This document shows, one piece after another, positions 24,238-31,271 of a stretch of DNA of 64,000 bases. The DNA comes from Candidatus Rifleibacteriota bacterium. GTDB lineage: Bacteria > Muiribacteriota > Ozemobacteria > Ozemobacterales > Ozemobacteraceae. The stretch is taken from NCBI GenBank assembly GCA_012517355.1, contig JAAYVD010000103.1, positions 32,338 through 96,337 on the forward strand, given 5' to 3'. The notes beneath the pieces are model-generated. The model had not been told where the DNA came from, made no database searches, and worked only from the letters and a program-made list of their open reading frames with translations. Each line of letters opens with the position of its first letter. Positions within the stretch are counted from its first letter, which is position 1. The translations under genes and the position numbers were made by a program.

Positions 24238-26319
24238 ATGCCAGCCTTCCTGCGGCGGCCCAGCCTCTGGTTCCTGGTCGTCACCCTGGCCATCCTCGCC
24301 CTCGGCCGCGGGGTCTTCCGGTTCGCCGACACCCGCCTCCGCGACCTCTGGGTACGGTGGCGGGTGGCGGCCCACCAGCCGGCCGAACACCCCTGGCTGG
24401 CCGCCACGGCCCGGTTCTTCCCCCTCGACCGGCACGGGGCCGAACTGATCCTGGCCATGTACGACGACAAGGCCTACCTCGGCATCCCCGGCCCGCCACC
24501 GCCCTGGAACCGCCGCGTCTACGCCACCGCCCTCCGCGAGATCGCCCGCGGCCGGCCCCGGGTGACCGGCATCGACCTGTTCTTCCGCGCCAGATCGGCC
24601 TTCGATCAGGAACAGGACGATGACCTGATCGCCGCCATCCGCGAGGCGAGCCCCACCGTGCTGATGTCCTACCGGCGCGACCGGTTCGAGGCCCTCCCCT
24701 TTCCCGAACTGGCCGAGGCCAGTGTCTGCGCGCCCCCCTACTTCTACCCGTATGTCGACGAATCGGTGCGCAAGGCCAGCCTCGTCTTCCGGCCGGTCGA
24801 TGGCCCCCCCCGCCTGTCCTTCGTCGGCGAGATGGCCCGCCTCTATTGGGGCCTGGCCCCTGACCAGGTCGTGATCCGCGACGACGAGGTGGTCTTCCGG
24901 CGGCCCGAAGGCGACCACGTCGTTCCCCTCGCCGAGGGCGAGAACCTCTACATCAACTACAACTCACTCGTGCGGCAGGTGCCGGTGGTCTCGATCTTCG
25001 ACCTGTTCCACCGCCGCGTCGATCCGGGCCTGTTCAAGGACCGCATCGTCATGCTCGGCCTGAGCAACTCGCTGCTGCAGGACCGCTTCCTGACCCCCAC
25101 GGGCCAGCCCGAATTCGGCACCCTGATCCACGCCCTCACCCTGCAGAACATCCTGACCGGCACCTGGCTGCGCCACCCCGACGACTGGCAGGGGCCGATC
25201 CTCGGGGCGCTCCTGCTCCTGGTCTCCTTCCTGGTCATCGGGGCCCGCCTGTCGCCGGTTCCCTACCTCGCCGCCACCTTCGCCGGCTGCCTCGCCCTCC
25301 TGGCTGTTTCCTGGCACGGCATGATCTTCGATCTCCGGATGGTGGACGTCGCGCCCGGCCTGTTCGGCCTGGTCGCCGCCGCCGCCTTCTCGATCGGCCT
25401 GCGCTACTACACCGAGCTGAGCGAGAAGCTGCGCATCAAGCACGCGTTCCAGCATTACGTCACCGCCTCGGTCGTCAACGAGATCCTGCGCGACCCCTCG
25501 AAACTCAACCTGCACGGCGAAGAGCGCATCCTGACCGTCTTCTTCTCGGACATCGCCGGGTTCACCGCCCTGTCGGAAGGACGCACCCCCATCGAGGTGG
25601 TGGAACAGCTGAACGAGTATCTGACCGAGATGACCGAGATCGTCTTCCAGTATGAAGGGCTGCTCGACAAGTACGAGGGGGATGCCATCATGGCCGTGTT
25701 CGGCGCGCCCATCGGGCAGGTCGATCACGCCGTGCGCGCCTGCCGCTGCGCCCTCGCCAACCAGCAGGCCCTCGCCCCCCTGCGGGCGAAGTGGCGCGCC
25801 GAGGGCAAACCCGAACTCCACGCCAGGATCGGCATCAACACCGGGGTCGTCGTGGTGGGGAACATGGGTTCCCGCATGCGGTTCGACTACACCGTCATCG
25901 GCGACAACGTGAACCTCGCCGCCCGTCTCGAGGGGGCCAACAAGCTGTTCCAGAGCAGCATCATGGTCGGCCCCACCACCGCCAGCCTGGTCGCGGAGGC
26001 GATCCTGACCCGCTCCCTCGGCCGGCTGCAGGTGCTGGGCCGCCAGCAGACCGTCGAGGTCTTCGAAGTGCTGGCCGCCCTCGACGACCCCGACGGCGGC
26101 CGCCTGGAAGCCGCCCGGCACGCCAAAACCGCTTGGGAGGAAGCCTTCGCCCTGGCCCTCGCCGGCCGCTACGCCGACGGCATGATCCGCCTGGAGACCT
26201 ACCTGAAGGGCCGGCCCGACGACCGGCCCGCCACCATCTTCTACGAGAAGCTGTCCCAGTTCGCCGCGTATCCTCCCGCCGACGGCTGGCAGGGGGTCTG
26301 GCTCCAGGAGGCCAAATAG
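24238..26319 (+). CDS. CHASE2-domain adenylate cyclase
   Basis: 693 residues. N-terminal membrane segment (about 9-26), extracytoplasmic CHASE2 sensor (about 30-310; typical DDKAYLGIPGPPPPW, RPRVTGIDLFF and FKDRIVMLGLS), three membrane segments (about 320-339, 342-361 and 371-390), a short linker, then a class III cyclase domain. All catalytic residues are present: Asp438 (FSDIAGFT), Lys478 and Asp482 (DKYEGDAIMAVFG), Asn559 and Arg563 (VIGDNVNLAARLE), predicting an active homodimeric cAMP-forming enzyme. A C-terminal tail of about 70 residues is helical. It lies between the two pilin cassettes. Confidence 0.95.
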   Translation: MPAFLRRPSLWFLVVTLAILALGRGVFRFADTRLRDLWVRWRVAAHQPAEHPWLAATARFFPLDRHGAELILAMYDDKAYLGIPGPPPPWNRRVYATALREIARGRPRVTGIDLFFRARSAFDQEQDDDLIAAIREASPTVLMSYRRDRFEALPFPELAEASVCAPPYFYPYVDESVRKASLVFRPVDGPPRLSFVGEMARLYWGLAPDQVVIRDDEVVFRRPEGDHVVPLAEGENLYINYNSLVRQVPVVSIFDLFHRRVDPGLFKDRIVMLGLSNSLLQDRFLTPTGQPEFGTLIHALTLQNILTGTWLRHPDDWQGPILGALLLLVSFLVIGARLSPVPYLAATFAGCLALLAVSWHGMIFDLRMVDVAPGLFGLVAAAAFSIGLRYYTELSEKLRIKHAFQHYVTASVVNEILRDPSKLNLHGEERILTVFFSDIAGFTALSEGRTPIEVVEQLNEYLTEMTEIVFQYEGLLDKYEGDAIMAVFGAPIGQVDHAVRACRCALANQQALAPLRAKWRAEGKPELHARIGINTGVVVVGNMGSRMRFDYTVIGDNVNLAARLEGANKLFQSSIMVGPTTASLVAEAILTRSLGRLQVLGRQQTVEVFEVLAALDDPDGGRLEAARHAKTAWEEAFALALAGRYADGMIRLETYLKGRPDDRPATIFYEKLSQFAAYPPADGWQGVWLQEAK

Positions 26320-26341
26320 CAGGAGAGCCCCTGGCTTCCCA

Positions 26342-26350
26342 TGCTATACT
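26342..26350 (+). promoter_or_regulatory. Extended -10 promoter for the STAS gene
   Basis: TGCTATACT at 26342-26350, an extended -10 element without an obvious -35. The leader then carries GGGAGG (26370-26375), seven bases before the GTG at 26383. Confidence 0.5.
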
Positions 26351-26382
26351 GTCGGTGAATCCTCAACCCGGGAGGTCCGCCC

Positions 26383-26733
26383 GTGGCATTCACTCTGCAC
26401 CTGGAAAAGATCGACGGCATTCCCGTCTTCGCCCTCAACGGCTATATCGACAAGGAGGCCGCCCGCCAGATCCTCGAGGCCGTCGCCGCCCAGCAGAAGG
26501 CCGGCCTGAAGCGGTTCGTCCTCGACTTCGCCGCAGCACCCCTGGTCAACTCCTCGGCCCTGGCCGAGCTGATCGACCTGGTCTCGCAGGGCATCAGCGA
26601 CACCACCCTGCGGTTCGTCTTCTGCGGCCTGTCCCCAACCTGCCGGTTCAGCTTCAACACCATCGGCATCTTCCATTACGCCCGCCCCGCCGAAACCCGC
26701 GCCGAAGCTGTTCAGGCCGCAGCCGCCGATTGA
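26383..26733 (+). CDS. STAS-domain protein (anti-sigma-factor-antagonist-like)
   Basis: 116 residues, a single STAS domain: beta strand IPVFALNGYIDKEAA, helix, FVLDFAAAPLVNSSALAELIDL with the conserved Ser-Ser at the site that partner kinases phosphorylate, then LRFVFCGLSPTCRFSFNTIGI. The GTG start has a GGGAGG ribosome site and its own extended -10 promoter. SpoIIAA/RsbV-like proteins control sigma factors through a kinase (RsbW) and phosphatase. No intact partner is in the window, but a fragment of an RsbW-like kinase lies at 59732-59842. Six bases upstream of pilin cassette 2, so probably co-transcribed. Confidence 0.85.
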   Translation: MAFTLHLEKIDGIPVFALNGYIDKEAARQILEAVAAQQKAGLKRFVLDFAAAPLVNSSALAELIDLVSQGISDTTLRFVFCGLSPTCRFSFNTIGIFHYARPAETRAEAVQAAAAD

Positions 26734-26738
26734 CCGCG

Positions 26739-27203
26739 ATGGGAGGCATACCCCCTCGCCGGCGTCCGGCCGGGGTGTCGGTGGTCGAGGTCCTGCTGGC
26801 CATCGTGTTGTTCATGGTCCTGTTCCTGGGCGCGCTGCGCCTGTACACCGAGGCGAACCTACCCCAGCAGGGCATGATCCGGGATTTCGCCATCGCCATG
26901 AACATCTGCGAACGGTTCATCAACAGCCTGAAGAACGATTTCCTCGAAGGCGACCCGCCCCCCGTCACCGGCACCGAGCAGGATGTCACCGAGGCGGTCC
27001 TCGACAACCCCGCGGTGCAGGACTACCTCGCCATCTTCGCGGGAGGCGTCGGCAAGCAGTCGACCGAACTGGTCTCCAACTTCAAGACCTTCCTCACGAT
27101 CCGCGAGGAGGAGCCCAACCTCTTCCGGATCAAGGTCCGCTTCCATTGGGGGTCCCGCATCCAGCACACGTTCACGATGCAGACCCTGGTCTTCCGCCGA
27201 TGA
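26739..27203 (+). CDS. Minor pilin/pseudopilin, PilV/GspI-like, cassette 2
   Basis: 154 residues from the ATG at 26739. Leader MGGIPPRRRPAG, cleavage after Gly, then VSVVEVLLAIVLFMVLFLG with Glu at +5. The longer open frame upstream is not coding: it overlaps the STAS gene. The mature part is a helical stalk (MNICERFINSLKNDF) and a small globular end. First of a second three-gene pilin cassette (26739-29597) that repeats the order of cassette 1. Confidence 0.88.
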   Translation: MGGIPPRRRPAGVSVVEVLLAIVLFMVLFLGALRLYTEANLPQQGMIRDFAIAMNICERFINSLKNDFLEGDPPPVTGTEQDVTEAVLDNPAVQDYLAIFAGGVGKQSTELVSNFKTFLTIREEEPNLFRIKVRFHWGSRIQHTFTMQTLVFRR

Positions 27204-27700
27204 ACCGCCGCGGCCTCACCTTCACCGAGATGCTGGTCTACGTCATCCTGTTCGCCATCTTCCTCGGCCTGATCTCCGGCATCTTCACCTGGATGCGGCA
27301 TTCCCAGGGTTCGGTCCGGCGGCTCGACATCTTCCACCAGCTCCGCGTCTCCTCCTTCCAGATCTCCGACCAGCTGGCCTACGCCCCCGCCATCATCTTT
27401 CCGCGGGCCGACCCCGGCGGCCGGGCCTGGAACCAGATCGTCTTCCGCAACCAGGCCAACGAGGTGGTCGCCCTGTTCCTCAACCAGAAAAACCAGTTGG
27501 TACAACTCAACTGGACCAACCACTGCCTGCAGCGGGAACCGGTCTTCACCGTCCTCACCGAGGACACCATCCGGTTCCGGGTCAAGCGCCCCGCCGAGTC
27601 CTACGTCGAGTTCGACCTGCGGATGAAGGAAGGAAAGGACGCGAAGGCCCGCGAGTTCTCGCTGACCAACAGCGTCCGTCTCCGCAACGTCATCCGGTGA
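27200..27700 (+). CDS. Minor pilin/pseudopilin, PilW/GspJ-like, cassette 2
   Basis: 166 residues. The ATG overlaps the upstream TGA. Leader MNRRG, then LTFTEMLVYVILFAIFLGLISGIFTW with Glu at +5. The body (VRRLDIFHQLRVSSFQISDQL) matches the helical stalk of PilW/GspJ-like proteins, followed by a beta-rich part (WNQIVFRNQANEVVALFLN). The short leader here is a useful contrast with the 50-residue leader of the cassette 1 counterpart at 21975. Confidence 0.88.
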   Translation: MNRRGLTFTEMLVYVILFAIFLGLISGIFTWMRHSQGSVRRLDIFHQLRVSSFQISDQLAYAPAIIFPRADPGGRAWNQIVFRNQANEVVALFLNQKNQLVQLNWTNHCLQREPVFTVLTEDTIRFRVKRPAESYVEFDLRMKEGKDAKAREFSLTNSVRLRNVIR

Positions 27701-27731
27701 TCCCGTGATCAACCGCCGAGGAGGTCGTGCC

Positions 27732-29597
27732 ATGCCGTCCGCTTCCCCGTTCGCCCCCGTCCGTGGCCGAAGGGGCCTGTCGATCCCGATCGCCATCATC
27801 GCCGGCGGGCTGCTGGTCGTCATGATCAATGCCCTGTCTTTCTACTCCTTCCAGGAAATGGGCGCGGTCAAGTCCATCCTGGCCCGCAAGAAGGCTGAGT
27901 ATCTCGCCCACTCGGGGTTGATGTGGGCCTATGCGCGGCTCTGCCGCGGCCGCTGGTACCAACCCCCGGGCAACTCCTTCGGAAACCGCGGTGCCACCTG
28001 GAAATGGTGCCACCTCGAGGAACCCGACCTGTCGAATGGCGAACCCAACGGCTCGCTCAAGGTCTGGTTCGACGAGATCCCTTCCAAGCACACCCTGAAA
28101 CTGCCGCAGGGACGCGGTTTCCTCAAGCAGCTCGACCACATCAAGGTGCTCGCCCTCGCCACCCAGGGCGGCGAAAAGGCCCTCGTCTACGGCAAGTTCA
28201 TCGTCTCGCCCGAACCCATCCTCAACAGCGACAGTACCGAGGGCCAGGCCGCCGACACCCCCCTCGAGGCCGAGCAGGGCGAGGAGTTCGGCCTCGAAAT
28301 CCCGAAGGTGCTGATCAACGCCGGCGAAGAGGGCGGGGCCGACGAATCGAAGATGCAGGTCATCGAGGTGCGCAAAGCCGCGGGGTCGAAGGTCAAGAAG
28401 GGGGAGATCATCGCCGTGCTGGGCTCGTATTTCATCAAGCCCTACCGTGGCCTGTCCACCCAGCGGTACATGCTGAAGGCCCCCTACGACGGCGTCCTGA
28501 AGGGGCTCACCCTCGTCCCCGGCACCGACGTGGCGGTCGGTTCGAGATACGCCGACTTCAAACGCGACCCGTTGCAGAGCAACACCGACGTCACCCTGAA
28601 GAAGATGGTGCGCATCACCCGCATCCCGCTCGCCATCCACCAGGGAATGGACCTGAAGGTCATCAAGAACCGGTATGCCATCTTCACCTACGTCAACGGC
28701 CTGACCGAGGAATACGTGCGGAACTACGCCTCGGTTCGCGACGCCGCCTCATCTCTCGAAAACGTGTTCGAGGATGCCCCGGCCAACCTCTCCGAGGAGG
28801 AGGCCCTCCGCCGCCTGGGCGCGGGGCGGGTCGATCAGTCGGCCGATCTGGAGGGGGCCGGCAAGACGTTCGTCAACGACCTCATGTACGGGTTCTCCCC
28901 CCCGGGCGGGCTCGGTTCCACCACCCGGCGGGAGTTTCCGGCGAAATCGGAATACGTCCTGGGGGTGCAGCCCAGCGAGATCTCGGGGGAATTGAAGGAA
29001 CTGCTGGGCCTGATCGGCCCTCTGCACGGCAAGAACTACCTCGACATGCTCGAAACCAAACCACGCAAGAATCCTGATTTGTACAAGATCGCCTCGACCA
29101 CCGTCTACGACAAGTCCATGGACGGCGACGGCATCTCGCGGAAGGACAAGAAGAAAGGCACCGACGACTACATCGACGACATGACCTGGCTGCAGGACGG
29201 CGCCAAGGCCATCAGCGTCACCCTCAACGAGGGCACCCCGTGGGAGCCGGGCCCGTTCGAGGACCTGGTCGCCGCCGGCACCATCAAGCGCGAGGATTAC
29301 TTCTTCTGGCCCAGCAAGAACGGCTACTACCACATCCCCAGCCCCGACCGGGTGCAGATCAAGTCGGTGGCCGTCCCCTACACCTACGAGAATTCGACGC
29401 CCGGCGGCACCGAAACCGGCGAGAAGTTCCGCATGCGGGTCGACTACCTGATGGGGTATTTCAAGAAGCACTACGACGAGGGCGTCATCAACCCGCCCGC
29501 CGATGAGCTCCGGGCCGAGGACGACATCTCCGACACCCCGCAGGCCCCCGGCCCACCCGACGTGACCGGGGCCCGCATGAACGGCATCTCGAGCTGA
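27732..29597 (+). CDS. PilX/GspK-like minor pilin with an embedded biotinyl/lipoyl-like (BSH) domain
   Basis: 621 residues from the ATG at 27732, chosen because GAGGAGG lies six bases upstream (a GTG at 27705 is in frame). Leader VRGRRG is followed by LSIPIAIIAGGLLVVMINALSFYSF, a pilin-type helix lacking Glu5, then AEYLAHSGLMWAYARL, as in PilX/GspK. In the middle (about residues 200-280) is a barrel-sandwich-hybrid pattern: VIEVRKAAGSKVKKGEIIAVLG, then MLKAPYDGVLKGLTLVPGTD and VAVG. It lacks a Lys in a biotinylation MKM-type motif. Such domains occur in HlyD-type adaptors and metalloproteins; in a pilin-like protein it is unusual. The rest is unrecognised and hydrophilic. Confidence 0.8.
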   Translation: MPSASPFAPVRGRRGLSIPIAIIAGGLLVVMINALSFYSFQEMGAVKSILARKKAEYLAHSGLMWAYARLCRGRWYQPPGNSFGNRGATWKWCHLEEPDLSNGEPNGSLKVWFDEIPSKHTLKLPQGRGFLKQLDHIKVLALATQGGEKALVYGKFIVSPEPILNSDSTEGQAADTPLEAEQGEEFGLEIPKVLINAGEEGGADESKMQVIEVRKAAGSKVKKGEIIAVLGSYFIKPYRGLSTQRYMLKAPYDGVLKGLTLVPGTDVAVGSRYADFKRDPLQSNTDVTLKKMVRITRIPLAIHQGMDLKVIKNRYAIFTYVNGLTEEYVRNYASVRDAASSLENVFEDAPANLSEEEALRRLGAGRVDQSADLEGAGKTFVNDLMYGFSPPGGLGSTTRREFPAKSEYVLGVQPSEISGELKELLGLIGPLHGKNYLDMLETKPRKNPDLYKIASTTVYDKSMDGDGISRKDKKKGTDDYIDDMTWLQDGAKAISVTLNEGTPWEPGPFEDLVAAGTIKREDYFFWPSKNGYYHIPSPDRVQIKSVAVPYTYENSTPGGTETGEKFRMRVDYLMGYFKKHYDEGVINPPADELRAEDDISDTPQAPGPPDVTGARMNGISS

Positions 29598-29691
29598 TCC
29601 CGACGGGCGGGGCCCCGCCGCCCCCCTGCCCGGTCCCGGCCCTGCCGGCCGCCCACCCGGGACGGCCCGCGCATCCGTGTTCCCCGGTTTC

Positions 29692-30531
29692 TCAGGGCTG
29701 GGCCAGGATCTTCGGCACCTCTGCCTGGAGCACGGCCAGGATGCGCGGAATGGGCGGCCGCATCCGGGGCTCCTTCTCCAGCATGCCGAAGACGGTGTCG
29801 CGCAGGCCGGCGAACTTCGGCAGGGCATCGAACTGGGCGGCCGGCAGCGGCTCGGTGACGTGCCGCAGGATCTGGTTGATGTTGAACCCCTTCCCCTCTT
29901 CGAACTGGAAGGGGACCGTGCCGGTCAAAAACTCCCAGAAGATGATGCCGAGCGAGTAGATGTCGGTGGCCTCGGTGAGCGGCTTCCCCTGGCACTGTTC
30001 GGGGGACATGTAGGTCGGGGTCCCGAGAATGGTACCAGGCTTGGTCAGCTTCTCGCGGGTCTTGGCCAGCCCGAAGTCGATGATCTTGAGCTGCCCGTCC
30101 TTGCCGATGAGGAGGTTGCTGGGCTTGAGATCCCGGTGGAGGACCTGCCGGTTGTGGCACTCCTGCACCCCCTCGAGCACCTGTTGGAAGCAACGGAAGA
30201 GGGTCGGCAGATCACCCCGCAGTTCCTCTTTCCTCGCCGCCATCGATTGGCCATCGACGAACTCGGTGACCAGGTAGGGGATGTTCCCCTCCTTTTCGAG
30301 GGCGTAGATCCGGGCGATCGCCGGATGCCGAAGCGACGAGAGGACCTCCCCTTCCTTGATGAACCGTTTGAGGATGTCGATGTCGCTGCTGCCCGGCCCG
30401 TCGAGGATCTTCACCGTGACGTCCCGGTTGCCCTCCCGGTCGCGGGCCTTGTAGATGGTTCCGTTGCGGCCTTCGCCGATGTACTGGATGATTTCGTACC
30501 GGTCGCGGATCAGATCGCCTGGCTTGCGCAT
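29692..30531 (-). CDS. Pkn-type serine/threonine protein kinase
   Basis: 279 residues from the ATG at 30531 (AGAGGAA upstream); the in-frame ATG further up would fall in the promoter. A full Hanks-type kinase domain: glycine loop IGEGRNGTIYKA, catalytic Lys near residue 40 (TVKIL), HRDLKPSNLL (about 130), DFGLAKT, GTPTYMSPEQ, and DIYSLGIIFWEFLTG. There is no transmembrane segment or sensor domain, so it is a short soluble kinase that probably takes its input from partners. Own promoter at 30593-30621. Convergent with the pilin cassette. Confidence 0.95.
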   Translation of the reverse strand: MRKPGDLIRDRYEIIQYIGEGRNGTIYKARDREGNRDVTVKILDGPGSSDIDILKRFIKEGEVLSSLRHPAIARIYALEKEGNIPYLVTEFVDGQSMAARKEELRGDLPTLFRCFQQVLEGVQECHNRQVLHRDLKPSNLLIGKDGQLKIIDFGLAKTREKLTKPGTILGTPTYMSPEQCQGKPLTEATDIYSLGIIFWEFLTGTVPFQFEEGKGFNINQILRHVTEPLPAAQFDALPKFAGLRDTVFGMLEKEPRMRPPIPRILAVLQAEVPKILAQP

Positions 30532-30592
30532 GCGTTCCTCTCTTGTCGTGGATTGCGGCAGGACCGGGAACCCGCCCGGAGCCGACCGGCCC

Positions 30593-30621
30593 ATTGTAGG
30601 GAATCGGCCGCGCGGGGTCAA
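30593..30621 (-). promoter_or_regulatory. Promoter of the Ser/Thr kinase
   Basis: On the minus strand: TTGACC (30616-30621), 17-base spacer, TACAAT (30593-30598). The leader is about 55 bases. Confidence 0.65.
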
Positions 30622-30760
30622 GACAGGTGCGGGTCAGGCCGGGCACCCGGTGGAAATTTCCCGGCGATTCGTGTATATGCCAGGGATCACCGCCCCCGGC
30701 CCGCCGGATCGCCCCGGCGGAATCCTGACGGGACGGCGGCCGGAAAGGGGGCAGACCACG

Positions 30761-31204
30761 ATGGACAACGGCATCAGGTTCCGCGACATGACGATGGACG
30801 ACTACCCCGCCGTGCGGGCGCTCTGGGAAGCCGAGCCCGGCATCAAGGTGAGCGCGGTGGACTCCCCCGTGGCGGTGCGCACCCTGTTGGCGCGTTCCCC
30901 CGGCATCAGCCTGGTGGCCGAGCGCGACGGCCGGATCCTCGGCTCGGTCCTCGGCAGCCAGGACACCCGGCGGGGGTATGTCCACCACCTCGTGGTGGCG
31001 CCGGAATGCCGCGGGAAGGGCCTCGGCCGGCGCCTGATGGAGGCGGTGCTGCAGCGGTTCGCCGCCGCGGGCATCCCGAAGGTCCACCTGTTCGTGATGC
31101 GGAACAACCGATCCGTCGAGGATTTCTACCGCCACCTCGGCTGGACCGAACGGACCGACCTCACGATGTTCAGCTACGACCTCCCCGCTCCCCCGCAGCC
31201 CTGA
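30761..31204 (+). CDS. GNAT-family N-acetyltransferase
   Basis: 147 residues from the ATG at 30761 (AAAGGGGG upstream). GNAT fold: N-terminal FRDMTMDDYPAVRALW, strand VHHLVVAPECRGKGLGRRLM carrying the acetyl-CoA pyrophosphate loop (R-G-K-G-L-G), and the C-terminal pattern LFVMRNNRSVEDFYRHLGW. The substrate cannot be inferred. It stands alone between the kinase and the AAA+ gene. Confidence 0.92.
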   Translation: MDNGIRFRDMTMDDYPAVRALWEAEPGIKVSAVDSPVAVRTLLARSPGISLVAERDGRILGSVLGSQDTRRGYVHHLVVAPECRGKGLGRRLMEAVLQRFAAAGIPKVHLFVMRNNRSVEDFYRHLGWTERTDLTMFSYDLPAPPQP

Positions 31205-31271
31205 CCGGGCGGCGCGGCCGGCCAGGCGCGGCCGGCCCCCGGGCCGGTCACGATCGCCCCGGCAACCGGTC

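Noticed and set aside
26740..27203. Longer start (from about 25791) for the cassette 2 PilV-like gene
   Set aside because: It would overlap the cyclase and STAS genes; the prepilin leader begins at 26739.
31205..31271. GGCCGGCC-rich inverted repeats between GNAT and the AAA+ gene as an intrinsic terminator
   Set aside because: Several alternative pairings exist in any such GC-rich stretch and there is no U-run; not strong enough to call.
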